A program made the translations under genes and the position numbers. A DNA stretch of 64,000 nt from JAMHWF01 sp035911095. Its GTDB lineage: Bacteria; Pseudomonadota; Gammaproteobacteria; Burkholderiales; Burkholderiaceae_C. Below, piece by piece: positions 15,544 through 25,013 of the stretch. The stretch spans positions 41,833 through 105,832 of the forward strand of contig JAMHWF010000037.1 of NCBI GenBank assembly GCA_035911095.1, given 5' to 3'. Position 1 is the stretch's first letter; the number at the start of each line of letters is the position of its first letter. Under the pieces are notes generated by a model that was not told where the DNA came from, ran no database searches, and saw nothing but the letters and a program-made list of their open reading frames with translations.

Positions 15544-18500
15544 TCACATCACGTCGAACATGGTGGCTCGTCCTTCCAGGACCTGGTCGACGATGCCGAG
15601 CAGCTTGGCCACGTTGACCGGCTTGGTCAGGTAGTAGTCGGCGCCGATGTCGAGCGCGGCATCGATGCGCGCCGCCACCGCGTCGGCCGAGACCGCCACC
15701 ACCGGCACGTCGGCCGTCGCCGGGTCGTCCTTCAGCAGTCGCAGCAACTGCAGGCCGTCGATGTCGGGCAGGTGCATGTCGAGCAGGATCAGGCTCGGCG
15801 GCTGTGCCCGCACTGCGGCCAGGCCCTCGAGGCCGGTCTCGGAGACGCGCAGCTTGACCTGCTGACGCTGCGCGAGGATGCCCTCCATCACGATCACGTT
15901 GGTCTCGTTGTCCTCGATGTAATGGACGATCCGGTGTCGATAGTCACCCTCGGGCGCCTCGTCGACCGTCGCTGGCGTGGCCGCCGCCGTGCGGACCGCC
16001 GCGCGCGGCAGGGTCAGCGTGAACGCCGAGCCGACGCCCTCGGTGCTGACGGCCTCCAGGCGCCCGCCCATCAGCTCGGCGAGCCGCTTGCTGATCACCA
16101 GGCCGATCCCGGTGCCCTCCTGCGACGAGCGCTCGCGCCCGAGGCGGTTGAAGGGTTCGAACAGGGCACCCAGTTGCTCGTGGCTCATGCCCAGGCCGCT
16201 GTCGCGCACCGTGATCGAGATCTCGCCGGGGCCGGCCGCGCGGCTCTCGACATGGATACGCCCGCCGTCGACGTTGTACTTGACGGCGTTGGTCAGCAGG
16301 TTGGTCAGGATCTGCTTGATCCGCGTCGGGTCGCCGGCGATCTGCGCGGCATCGGGCGCGACGATGGAGCTCACCGCCAGCCCGCGCGACTGCGCCGAGC
16401 GCTGCACCAGCGACACCGTGCCGGCGAGCAGGTCCTGCACGTCGGTGGCCTCGATCGCCAGCTTCAGCATGCCGGACTCGATACGCGACAGGTCCAGCGT
16501 GTCGTTGATCATCTCCAGCAGGTGCCAGCCCGCGGTCTGGATCTGGCCCACCCAGTCGCGCTGGCTCGGCGACAGCGGGTGCTGCCGATCGAGCTCGACC
16601 AGCTGGGCGAAGCCGAGCATCGCGTTCAGCGGCGTGCGCAGCTCGTGGCTCATGCGCGAGAGGAAGTCGGTCTTGGCGCGGTTCGCCGCCTCGGCCAGCT
16701 CGCGGCCGGCCCGCGCTTCCTCGAGCTGCAGCCGCTCGGTGATGTCCTCGACCGCGCCGACGATGCGCTGCGGATGCCCCTGCGCGTCGCGCAGCACCGA
16801 GACGATCACCTGCGCCCACAGCGTGCGCCCGTCGACGCGCACGAAGCGCTTGCGGCGCTGGAACACCGCGAGCTCGCCGTCGAGCAGGCGGCGGGTCAGC
16901 ACGTTGTCTTCGGCCACGTCGTCGGGGTGCGTGAAGTCGGCCGCGCGCATCTGCGGCAGCTCCTCGGCGCCGAAGCCCACCAGCTCCCTGAAGCGGGGGT
17001 TGGTGTGCATGATCCGGCCGTCGAGGTCGGTGTAGATCACGCCGATCGGCACGTGGTTGAAGATGTTGCGAAAGCGCTGCTCGCTGTCGCGCAGCGCAGC
17101 CTCGGTGCGACCGCGCTCGAGGATCTGGTGCTGCAGCGCAGCGGTGCGCTCGTGCACCGCGGTTTCGATGCGCTGCGTGCGGCCGGTGGCGGTCAGCAGC
17201 AGGGTGCCGAAGGTGCCGGCGGCGAGCAGGCTGACGATCGCGAACAGCCAGGTGTCCTGGTGGCCGAGGGCCGAGGCCTCGGTGTTGTCGGCGCCGATGT
17301 GCAGCGCCCAGTGGCGCTGGGCGAAGTCGAGGGCCTGCGTCTCGCGCAGCGACATGCGCGCGATGCGCTCGCACTCCGCCGCCCCGGCCAGCACGCGCAG
17401 CGGCGCGCCGACGTCCTCGAGGCACAGGTGCAGGTGCGCCGGCAGCGCCCGCGAGGCGGCGCTCAGCATCTCGTCCAGGCGCAGGCTCACCGAAACGACG
17501 CCCCCGCGCGCGCCGCCCGCGCCGCTGGCGCCGTCGAGGCCCCGTACCGCCGCGAAGACGAGCACGCCGACCTGGTCCTGCGTCTCCTGCAGCAGGCGGA
17601 TGCCGGCGGTGGCGGCGGGCGACCCGCTGGCCTGGGCGCGCGCGATCGCCTCACGCGTCGCCGGCAGCGACATCGCATTGACGCCGAGCGCGTCGACCAG
17701 CTCGGGCGGCTCGATGAAGCGCAGCGCCGCCACCTCGGGCGCGGCCAGCGGCAGGCGCTCGCCCTGTGGGCCGCGGTCGAACACGCGGTAGCCGGGCAGC
17801 CCGGCCTGCCGCAGTTGCGCCTCGTAAGCCGGCACCTCGTCGCGCCTCATCAGCTGGCTGTAGCCGAACGAATGCGGGGCGGCCGGCATCTGCGCCCAGC
17901 CGAGCGTCGCCGCGTGGAAGCCTTCTGACGAGATCTGGTCGGAGGCGGCGAAGAGGCTGCGCAGGGCCTCGACCGCCATCCGCGGCCGCTCGAGACTGGC
18001 GCGCACCGCGCTGGTCGCGCTGGCGACGTCGCGCTCGAAGACCGCCCGCGCGCGGGCCTCGTCCCAGCGCCGTGCCTGCACGATCGCCAGGCTCGCGAGC
18101 AGCGTGACCACCAGCATCGGGACAGCCACGGTGCGTCGCCGCGGGCGCCAGGCCCGGCCCGGGCGGCCGAAGAACGCGAGCAGGACCGGCGTCGCGATCA
18201 CCACGCCCAGGGCGTCGCCGAACCACCAGGTGAGCCAGATGCGAAAGAGGTTGTGCGGCCCGATCGAGCCGGCAGCCGTCATCGAGGCCACCGCGACGCT
18301 CGCGCTGATGACGCAGGCCAGCGCGGCGCCGGCTCCGAAGAAGCGCAGCAACTCGCGCGGCTCGGCGAGCGTCATCGCCGGCTCGACGAAGCGGCGCACG
18401 AGGGCGGCCCCGACCGCGGCCTGCAGCATCGCCCCGACCGCGATCGCGGCCGTCAGCCCCAAGGTCGCAGCCGTGAGCGGCGCGCCCCCGGTCATGGCGA

Positions 18501-18717
18501 TGCCCAGGTTGACGGTGAACGAGCCCAGCCAGACCGCGGGCAGCGCGCGCCATCCGCACAGCAGCACGCCGACCAGCGCAATGCCGGCCGACGGATACAG
18601 CGGCGAGGCATAGCTCGGCGGGACGGCGAGCATCACGGCCAACCAGCCGGCTGCCGCGTAGGCGACCGCGATCGCGGAGCAGGCGGGGAACCAGGCGGTG
18701 GCGGGGTCCTTCTTCAT
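15544..18717 (-). CDS. hybrid sensor histidine kinase: MASE1-CHASE-PAS-HisKA-HATPase-REC
   Basis: A 1057-residue membrane sensor. Residues 1-215 form a MASE1-type multi-helix domain. About 220-460 is a periplasmic CHASE domain (ALRSLFAASDQISSEGFHAA, FGYSQLMRRDEVPAYEAQL) bounded by a further helix near 480. A PAS domain spans about 545-670 (FRNIFNHVPIGVIYTDLDGR). HisKA carries the phospho-acceptor His691 (MSHELRTPLNAM), and the ATPase domain has GTGIGLVISKRLAELMGG. A C-terminal receiver has phospho-acceptor Asp980 (LILLDMHLP) and YYLTKPVNV. No response regulator is adjacent, so it may signal through a distant partner. The stop lies about 67 bp upstream of the rpoH CIRCE element. Confidence 0.95.
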   Translation of the reverse strand: MKKDPATAWFPACSAIAVAYAAAGWLAVMLAVPPSYASPLYPSAGIALVGVLLCGWRALPAVWLGSFTVNLGIAMTGGAPLTAATLGLTAAIAVGAMLQAAVGAALVRRFVEPAMTLAEPRELLRFFGAGAALACVISASVAVASMTAAGSIGPHNLFRIWLTWWFGDALGVVIATPVLLAFFGRPGRAWRPRRRTVAVPMLVVTLLASLAIVQARRWDEARARAVFERDVASATSAVRASLERPRMAVEALRSLFAASDQISSEGFHAATLGWAQMPAAPHSFGYSQLMRRDEVPAYEAQLRQAGLPGYRVFDRGPQGERLPLAAPEVAALRFIEPPELVDALGVNAMSLPATREAIARAQASGSPAATAGIRLLQETQDQVGVLVFAAVRGLDGASGAGGARGGVVSVSLRLDEMLSAASRALPAHLHLCLEDVGAPLRVLAGAAECERIARMSLRETQALDFAQRHWALHIGADNTEASALGHQDTWLFAIVSLLAAGTFGTLLLTATGRTQRIETAVHERTAALQHQILERGRTEAALRDSEQRFRNIFNHVPIGVIYTDLDGRIMHTNPRFRELVGFGAEELPQMRAADFTHPDDVAEDNVLTRRLLDGELAVFQRRKRFVRVDGRTLWAQVIVSVLRDAQGHPQRIVGAVEDITERLQLEEARAGRELAEAANRAKTDFLSRMSHELRTPLNAMLGFAQLVELDRQHPLSPSQRDWVGQIQTAGWHLLEMINDTLDLSRIESGMLKLAIEATDVQDLLAGTVSLVQRSAQSRGLAVSSIVAPDAAQIAGDPTRIKQILTNLLTNAVKYNVDGGRIHVESRAAGPGEISITVRDSGLGMSHEQLGALFEPFNRLGRERSSQEGTGIGLVISKRLAELMGGRLEAVSTEGVGSAFTLTLPRAAVRTAAATPATVDEAPEGDYRHRIVHYIEDNETNVIVMEGILAQRQQVKLRVSETGLEGLAAVRAQPPSLILLDMHLPDIDGLQLLRLLKDDPATADVPVVAVSADAVAARIDAALDIGADYYLTKPVNVAKLLGIVDQVLEGRATMFDVM

Positions 18718-19148
18718 CGACGACGTTCGAGCCGGCGGCCCGGTCGGGCTGCGACGGCCGGCACCCGGACAGTTCGGGGTGCGGGGAGGGTGGCGGCGCA
18801 GGGGCCTGCGTCCGGCGCTCGGACACTAGCACCGGGCCGCCGCGGCGACCCGCCCCCTGCGCCGACGAAAACGCGCCGAACGGTAATAAGGATCGCAGGG
18901 TGGATCGCCGGCCGAACCGTCCTGCGTGGCGCCCCGGCGGGCCGTGAACGATTGCCGCGCGCCCCTTGTGTCGGCACCCGGTGGCTGCCCGGCCCGGCGC
19001 TTCACGACCGTCTCGAAAGGACGTTGCGCCTGACAGACCGGTCCTGGGTCCAGAATGGCGCTTCGCAGTAGAGGACAGGCCGAGACAGGCCGCCGGGCCT
19101 CTGTCCCGTCGGCGGGGCGGGGGCCCCAACGAGAACGAGGAGACCACG
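18718..19148. other. divergent intergenic region between two sensor-kinase loci
   Basis: 431 bp separate the minus-strand hybrid kinase from the plus-strand symporter-kinase locus. No gene is supported. It must hold promoters for both directions; a TAATAA at about 18883 is the most AT-rich spot, but no convincing -35/-10 pair was found. Confidence 0.5.
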
Positions 19149-19202
19149 ATGCCTCTGCGTCCCCCCATCGCAGCGCGTGCCGGGCGCGCCTTGCCGCCGT
19201 GA
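19149..19202 (+). CDS. 17-codon leader peptide overlapping the next start
   Basis: A very good ribosome site (ACGAGGAGA, about 6 nt before ATG) serves a 17-residue frame, MPLRPPIAARAGRALPP. Its TGA overlaps the ATG of the downstream membrane protein (TGATG, shared A), which has no ribosome site of its own. This looks like a translational-coupling leader. An alternative is a mis-assigned start or a frameshift in the membrane-protein gene. Confidence 0.45.
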   Translation: MPLRPPIAARAGRALPP

Positions 19203-19399
19203 TGCGCGAGCGCCTGCTGGCGAACCGGCTGCACGCGCTGTTCGTGCTGGCCCTCCTGCTCTTCAACTACCCGCTGCTCGCGCTCTGGGACCACCGGGCG
19301 ACGCTCTTCGGCCTGCCGCTCTTCCCGCTTGCGCTGTTCGTGCTCTGGGCGCTGCTGATCGGCCTGCTCGCCTGGTTGATGGAACGTGGCGCCGACTGA
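19202..19399 (+). CDS. small two-helix membrane protein upstream of symporter-kinase
   Basis: A 65-residue protein with two hydrophobic segments (about 10-26 and 36-59) and a short polar loop (LWDHRATLFG). Small membrane proteins like this are often encoded just before sodium:solute symporter-type proteins and may be accessory subunits. The next gene, about 94 bp downstream, encodes a symporter-kinase. Translation probably depends on the overlapping leader peptide, since no ribosome site precedes the ATG. Confidence 0.7.
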   Translation: MRERLLANRLHALFVLALLLFNYPLLALWDHRATLFGLPLFPLALFVLWALLIGLLAWLMERGAD

Positions 19400-19492
19400 C
19401 GCCGCCGCGCGGGGCCACGCGGCGCCCGGCCGCGCCCGGCCGCGGCCGGGCCGACCACAGGCGGTGCGCGCCCTGTACGCGGGGATGCCGCA

Positions 19493-22255
19493 ATGATCGC
19501 GCCGCCGCTGCTGCTCGCCCTCGCGGCGGCCTACCTGCTGCTGCTCTTCGCCGTCGCCTGGTGGGGCGACCGGCGCGCGGCGCAGGGCCGCTCGGTGGTC
19601 GGCAACGCCTGGGTCTACGCGCTGTCGATGGCGGTGTACTGCTCGGCCTGGACCTACTTCGGCAGCGTCGGCCGCGCCGCCTCGGGCGGCGTCTGGTTCC
19701 TGCCGGTCTACCTCGGCCCGATGCTCGCGATGCTGCTGGCCTGGAGCGTGCTGCGCAAGATGATCCGCATTGCGCGCCGTTACCGGCTCACCTCCATCGC
19801 CGACCTGGTGGCCAGCCGCTACGGCCAGAGCCCGCAGCTCGCGGGGCTGGTGACGCTGGTGACGCTGGTCGGCATCGTCCCCTACATCGCGCTGCAGCTG
19901 AAGGCGGTCGCGATCGGCTATGCGGTGCTGACCGGCGACGGCAGCGCGAGCGCCCCCACCGCGTCGATCGACTGGTGGCGCGACGGCACCTTCTATGCTG
20001 CGCTAGCGCTGGCCGGCTTCACGATGGTCTTCGGCACGCGCCACCTCGACAGCACCGAGCGCCACGAAGGGATGGTGGCGGCGATCGCCTTCGAGTCGCT
20101 GGTGAAGCTCGTCGCCTTCGTCGCCGTCGGCGTCTTCGTCACCTGGGGCCTCTACGACGGCTTCGGTGACCTCTACGCGCGTGCCGCGGCGGTGCCGGCG
20201 CTGGAGCCGCTGTTCACCTTCGCGCGCCCTGACCAGCCGCACGCCCATGCACAGTGGTTCGCGCTGACGCTGCTGTCGATGCTTTCGCTGCTGCTGCTGC
20301 CGCGCCAGTTCCAGGTCATGGTGGTCGAGAACGTCGACGAGCGGCACCTCAAGCGCGCCGCCTGGGTCTTCCCCGCCTACCTGCTGGCGATCAACCTCTT
20401 CGTGCTGCCGATCGCGCTGGCCGGGCTGCTGAGCTTTCCCGACGGCAGCGTGCACGCCGACACCTTCGTGCTCAGCCTGCCGATGTCCGAAGGGCAGACG
20501 GCGCTTGCGCTGGCGGCCTTCGTCGGCGGGCTGTCGGCGGCGACCGGCATGGTGATCGTCGAGGCGATCGCGGTCTCGACGATGGTCTGCAACGACCTCG
20601 TGATGCCGGTGCTGCTGCGCCGCGGCGGCCTGGCCGACGGCGCCGAGCTCGCCGGCCGGCTGTTGTGGATCCGCCGGGCGGCGATCTTCGTCGTGCTGAT
20701 GCTCGGCTACCTGTACTACCACTTCGCCGGCGACGCCTATGCGCTGGTCGGCATCGGGCTGATCAGCTTCGCCGCGGTCGCGCAGTTCGCGCCGGCCGTG
20801 CTCGGCGGCCTGTACTGGAAGGGCGGCACGCGGCGCGGCGCGATCGCCGGCTTGAGCGGCGGCTTCGCGCTCTGGATCTACACGCTGATGCTGCCATCGC
20901 TGGCCAAGTCCGGCTGGTGGCCGGCCTCGTTCCTCGAGCAGGGGCCGTTCGGCATCGGCCTGCTCAAGCCGGAGGCGCTGTTCGGCCTCGCCGGGCTCGA
21001 CTACCTGACCCACGCGCTGTTCTGGAGCCTGCTCGTCAACGCCGGCCTCTACGTCGCGGTGTCGCTCGCGCGGCCGCCGACCCCGCGCGAGGCGAGCCAG
21101 GCGCTGCTGTTCGTCGACGTCTTCGACCGCAGCCCGGGCGATGCGCCGGTGTTCTGGCGCGGCCGCGCGAACCTCGCCGACCTGCGGGCGCTGGCGATCC
21201 GCTTCCTCGGCGCCGACAACGCCGGCCGCCTGTTCGAGGACTACGCGCGCGAGCAGGGCGTGTCGAGCGTCGACCGCCTGCAGCCCGACGCGCGCTTGGT
21301 GCTGCACGTGCAGACCCAGCTCGCAGGGGCGATCGGCAGCGCCTCGGCCCAGGCCACCGTCGCCTCGGTGGTCGAGGAGGAGGCGCTCGACATGGCCGAC
21401 GTGATGCGCATCGTCGAAGAGGCCACCGCGCTGCGCGCCCATTCCGCGGCACTGGAGGCGGCCGGCGAGGAGCTGCGCGCGGCCAACGAGCGGCTCGAGA
21501 GCCTCGACCGCCTGAAGGACGACTTCATGTCCTCGGTGACGCACGAACTGCGCACGCCACTCACGTCGATCCGCGGACTGAGCGAGCTGATGCGCGACGA
21601 CCCCGAGATGCCAGAGCCGCAGCGCCAGCAGTTCCTCGGCATCGTCGTCGCCGAGACCGAGCGCCTGTCCCGCCTGGTCAACCAGGTGCTCGACATGGCG
21701 AAGATCGAGTCCGGCCATGCCGAATGGCTGAGCGCCGACATCGACCTCGTTGCCCTCGTGCGCCAGGCCGCGGTGACGATGCAGGAGCTGATGCGAGAGA
21801 AGCGCATCGCGCTCGAACTGCACCTGCCCGAGAGCGTGCCCACCCTGCGCGCCGACCCTGACCGGCTGACCCAGGTCGTGATCAACCTGCTGTCGAACGC
21901 CGCCAAGTTCGCGCGCGGCGGCGGCGAAGGCCGCATCGAACTGCGCCTTTCGGCCGACGCCGACGGCGCCACGGTCGAGGTGCAGGACAACGGCGCCGGG
22001 GTGCCTGATGGCCAGCGCGCTCTGATCTTCGAGAAGTTCCGCCAGGGCGGCGACGACCGCCACCGGCCGCAGGGCACCGGGCTGGGCCTGCCGATCAGCC
22101 GCAGCATCGTCGAGCACTTCGGCGGGCGCATGATGCTCAAGCCCGACGAAGGCCGCGGCGCCTGCTTCGTCTTCACGCTGCCGTGGCGCGGGCCCGCGGC
22201 AGGGGGTGATGCAGCCCAGGCCACCGACACGACAAGAAGAGGAGACAGCCGATGA
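19493..22255 (+). CDS. sodium:solute symporter-histidine kinase fusion (CbrA-like)
   Basis: A 920-residue sensor whose first ~540 residues are a sodium:solute symporter-type domain of about 13 helices (AVYCSAWTYFGSVGRAASGG, RRYRLTSIADLVASRYGQSP). A cytoplasmic linker and coiled coil (about 630-670) lead to a HisKA domain with His684 (SSVTHELRTPLTSI) and a HATPase domain with N-box NLLSNAAKFARG and GTGLGLPISRSIVEHFGG. This is the CbrA/PutP-kinase architecture, used to sense or transport amino acids or histidine and to control carbon/nitrogen use. Its stop overlaps the response regulator start by 4 bp, so the two form a two-component pair. Confidence 0.95.
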   Translation: MIAPPLLLALAAAYLLLLFAVAWWGDRRAAQGRSVVGNAWVYALSMAVYCSAWTYFGSVGRAASGGVWFLPVYLGPMLAMLLAWSVLRKMIRIARRYRLTSIADLVASRYGQSPQLAGLVTLVTLVGIVPYIALQLKAVAIGYAVLTGDGSASAPTASIDWWRDGTFYAALALAGFTMVFGTRHLDSTERHEGMVAAIAFESLVKLVAFVAVGVFVTWGLYDGFGDLYARAAAVPALEPLFTFARPDQPHAHAQWFALTLLSMLSLLLLPRQFQVMVVENVDERHLKRAAWVFPAYLLAINLFVLPIALAGLLSFPDGSVHADTFVLSLPMSEGQTALALAAFVGGLSAATGMVIVEAIAVSTMVCNDLVMPVLLRRGGLADGAELAGRLLWIRRAAIFVVLMLGYLYYHFAGDAYALVGIGLISFAAVAQFAPAVLGGLYWKGGTRRGAIAGLSGGFALWIYTLMLPSLAKSGWWPASFLEQGPFGIGLLKPEALFGLAGLDYLTHALFWSLLVNAGLYVAVSLARPPTPREASQALLFVDVFDRSPGDAPVFWRGRANLADLRALAIRFLGADNAGRLFEDYAREQGVSSVDRLQPDARLVLHVQTQLAGAIGSASAQATVASVVEEEALDMADVMRIVEEATALRAHSAALEAAGEELRAANERLESLDRLKDDFMSSVTHELRTPLTSIRGLSELMRDDPEMPEPQRQQFLGIVVAETERLSRLVNQVLDMAKIESGHAEWLSADIDLVALVRQAAVTMQELMREKRIALELHLPESVPTLRADPDRLTQVVINLLSNAAKFARGGGEGRIELRLSADADGATVEVQDNGAGVPDGQRALIFEKFRQGGDDRHRPQGTGLGLPISRSIVEHFGGRMMLKPDEGRGACFVFTLPWRGPAAGGDAAQATDTTRRGDSR

Positions 22256-22638
22256 GCGAGCGCATCCTGATCGCCGACGACGAGCCGAACATCCTGATCA
22301 CGCTCGAGTACCTGATGAAGCGCGAGGGCTACGAGGTGCACGTCGCGCGCGACGGCGAGGAGGCACTGGAGGCGCTGCGCCGCGTGCGCCCGCGCCTGGT
22401 GCTGCTCGACGTGATGATGCCGAAGAAGACCGGCTTCGAGGTCTGCCAGGCGCTGCGCGCCGAGCCCGAGCTGCAGGACACGCTGGTGCTGATGCTGACC
22501 GCCAAGGGGCGCGACACCGACGTCGCCAAGGGCCTCGGCGTCGGCGCCGACAGCTACATGACCAAGCCGTTCGCGACCCAGGAACTGGTGCGCACGGTGC
22601 GCGAGCTCCTCGCGCGCGGCCGCGCGCCGGCCGCCTGA
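22252..22638 (+). CDS. single-domain response regulator
   Basis: A 128-residue stand-alone receiver: acidic pocket in ILIADDEPN, phospho-acceptor Asp53 in LVLLDVMMP, conserved Thr (MLTAKG) and Lys105 in SYMTKPF. There is no DNA-binding or enzymatic output domain, so it must signal by protein contact or pass phosphate on. The 4-bp overlap with the symporter-kinase gene makes that kinase its obvious partner. CbrB of Pseudomonas has an NtrC-type output, so this pair is wired differently. Confidence 0.95.
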   Translation: MSERILIADDEPNILITLEYLMKREGYEVHVARDGEEALEALRRVRPRLVLLDVMMPKKTGFEVCQALRAEPELQDTLVLMLTAKGRDTDVAKGLGVGADSYMTKPFATQELVRTVRELLARGRAPAA

Positions 22639-22708
22639 GCGTGGCAGCGCGCGCGCGGGTGCGCTGGTCGACACAGGGGTCGATCAACGGGTCGACAGGG
22701 GCGCGGCG

Positions 22709-25009
22709 ATGGCAATGAGGCAGGAACATCGCGTGCTGCTCGCGGCCGGGCTCGCGGCGCTCGGCGTCGTGCTGCTGCTGGCGGTGTTCGCGCTCGCCGG
22801 CGGGGCGCTGATCGCGGGCGAGCTCGACGAGGCGCAGCGCGCGGCGGTCGCCGCCGCGCTGCAGGGCCGCTGGGGCCTGCTGTGGCTGCCAGGGCTCGTG
22901 CTCGCCGGCATCGCCGGGGCCGCGGTGCCGGGCCTGTACCGGCGCTGGGTCGCCGCCCCGGCGCAGCTGGCCGAGCAGGCGCAGGTGCTGGTCGGCTCCG
23001 GCGTGCGCCGCGAACTGGCCGCGCCGCCGGGCGCGGCGTCTATGCAGCGCCTGGCCGAGGTGGTCAATGGCCTGGCGCGCGAGCGCGACCGCCTGCGCGA
23101 CGAGATCGCCGACGAGGTCGCGCGCGCCAGCCGCGGCATCGAGCTGGAGCGCAGCCGCCTGGCCGCGCTGATGAGCGAGCTGACCCAGGCGGTCGTCGTC
23201 TGCAACCTCGACGGCCGGGTGCTGCTCTACAACCAGCGGGCGCGCGAGCAGTTCCGCGCCCTCTCCGGCGCGCCGGGGCTGGCCGACGGTGCCGAGCTGC
23301 TCGGCCTCGGCCGCTCGATCCACCAGGTCTTCGACCGCCGCCTCGTCACCCACGCGCTCGACACCGCGCGACAGCGCCAGGCGCGGGGCCATCCGCCGAG
23401 CACGCACTTCGTCACCGTCACCCGCTCGGGCCAGCTGCTGCGCGCGCAGCTGACGCTGGTGGGCGCCAATGCGGCGCCGGCCGCGCAGGCGGGCGATCCT
23501 GCCGCGACGCCCGCGACCCCCACAACCGCGGCCGCCTCATCGGCAGCCGAGGCCGAGGCAGAGCCCTCCGCCGTTCCGGCCGCGCCCGCGCCGCCCACCG
23601 GCTTCGTGCTGCTGCTCGACAACGTCACCCAGCAGATCGAGCAGGACGAGGCGCGCGAGAAGCTGCTGCAGTCGCTGACCGAGGAGAGCCGCGGCTCGCT
23701 CGCCAACCTGCAGGCGGCGGTCGAGATGCTCGACGACGCCGGCCTGCCGCCCGAGCTGCGCGAGCGCTTCCTCGGCGTCGTGCGCGAGGAGTCGCAGGCG
23801 ATGGCGCAGCGCCTGCGCGAGACGGCGCAGCGCAGCGCCGAGGCGCAGGCGACGCGCTGGCCGCTCGAGAACATGCTCGGCGCCGATCTCGTGCAGGCCG
23901 CGGTGCGCCGCATCGAGGCCGCAGGCGGCCCGCCTGCGGCCGAAGGCAGCGTCGACGGCGCGCTGTGGCTGAGGGTCGACAGCTTCTCGCTGCTGCAGGC
24001 GCTGGTCTCGCTGGCGCTGCGGCTGCGCGAGGAACTGGAGGCGCCTGCGGTCGAGCTGTGCCTGTCGCCCGACGGCGCGCACCGGGCCCGCCTCGACCTG
24101 GCCTGGACCGGCCAGCCGCTCAACACCGAGACCGCGATGGGCTGGGAGCTGGACGCGATGCGCCTCGAAGGCGGCGAGCCGGCGGCCCTCTCCGTGCGCG
24201 ACGTGGTGCAGCGCCACGGCGGCGAGTTCTGGTTCGAGCGCGAGCGCGTGCGCCAGCGCAGCTTCTTCCGCTTCCTGCTGCCGCTGGCGGCGGCGCCGCA
24301 GGCGCCATCCAGTGCTGCCACGGCGCCGGGCCCGGAATCCGGCGGCGGCCGCCCCGAGTTCTACGACTTCGACCTCTTCGCCGTCGGCGAGGCCCAGCGC
24401 GCGCTCGACGACCGGCCGCTCGCCGAGCTCGACTTCACCGTGTTCGACACCGAGACCACCGGCCTCGACCCGGGCGGCGGCGACAAGATCATCCAGATCG
24501 GCGCCGCCCGCCTCGTCAACGGCCGGCTGCTGAAGGGTGAGTGCTTCGAGCAGCTGGTCGACCCGCGCCGCTCGATCCCCGAGGCGGGCATCCCGATCCA
24601 CGGCATCACGCCCGACATGGTGCGCGGCAAGCCGACGATCGAGACGGTGCTGCCCGCCTTCCACGCCTATGCCGAGGGCACGGTGCTGGTCGCCCACAAC
24701 GCGGCCTTCGACATGCGCTTCCTGCAGCTCGAGGAGGCCGCCTGCGGCGTCCGCTTCGACCACCCGGTGCTCGACACCCTGCTGCTCTCGGCCGTCGTCC
24801 ACCCGAACCAGACGGCGCACCGGCTGGAGGCGATCGCCGAGCGCCTCGACGTGCCCGTCAGTGGCCGCCACAACGCGCTGGGCGACGCGCTCGTCACTGC
24901 CGAGGTGTTCCGCCGGCTGATCCCGCTGCTGGCGGAGCAGGGGATCCGCACCGTGGCCGAGGCCAGGGCGGCGGCGGAGAGGACGTATTACGCGCGGCTC
25001 AAGTACTGA
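22709..25009 (+). CDS. membrane-anchored PAS/pseudo-histidine-kinase fused to DnaQ-type exonuclease
   Basis: A 766-residue fusion. Two N-terminal helices (about 9-33 and 54-72) are followed by a HAMP/coiled-coil-like part, a PAS-like domain (about 155-215, VVVCNLDGRVLLYNQRAREQ), an Ala/Pro linker, and a kinase-like module. At the place of the phospho-acceptor histidine the sequence reads SLTEESRGSLANL with Glu325, and the ATPase half lacks clear N and G boxes, so kinase activity is unlikely. From about 572 a DEDDh 3'-5' exonuclease domain is intact: Asp580, Glu582 (FDTETTGL), Asp668 (HNAAFDMRF), His721 and Asp726 (RHNALGDAL). It lies 70 bp after the response regulator and probably belongs to the same signalling unit. 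Confidence 0.92.
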   Translation: MAMRQEHRVLLAAGLAALGVVLLLAVFALAGGALIAGELDEAQRAAVAAALQGRWGLLWLPGLVLAGIAGAAVPGLYRRWVAAPAQLAEQAQVLVGSGVRRELAAPPGAASMQRLAEVVNGLARERDRLRDEIADEVARASRGIELERSRLAALMSELTQAVVVCNLDGRVLLYNQRAREQFRALSGAPGLADGAELLGLGRSIHQVFDRRLVTHALDTARQRQARGHPPSTHFVTVTRSGQLLRAQLTLVGANAAPAAQAGDPAATPATPTTAAASSAAEAEAEPSAVPAAPAPPTGFVLLLDNVTQQIEQDEAREKLLQSLTEESRGSLANLQAAVEMLDDAGLPPELRERFLGVVREESQAMAQRLRETAQRSAEAQATRWPLENMLGADLVQAAVRRIEAAGGPPAAEGSVDGALWLRVDSFSLLQALVSLALRLREELEAPAVELCLSPDGAHRARLDLAWTGQPLNTETAMGWELDAMRLEGGEPAALSVRDVVQRHGGEFWFERERVRQRSFFRFLLPLAAAPQAPSSAATAPGPESGGGRPEFYDFDLFAVGEAQRALDDRPLAELDFTVFDTETTGLDPGGGDKIIQIGAARLVNGRLLKGECFEQLVDPRRSIPEAGIPIHGITPDMVRGKPTIETVLPAFHAYAEGTVLVAHNAAFDMRFLQLEEAACGVRFDHPVLDTLLLSAVVHPNQTAHRLEAIAERLDVPVSGRHNALGDALVTAEVFRRLIPLLAEQGIRTVAEARAAAERTYYARLKY

Positions 25010-25013
25010 TCTG

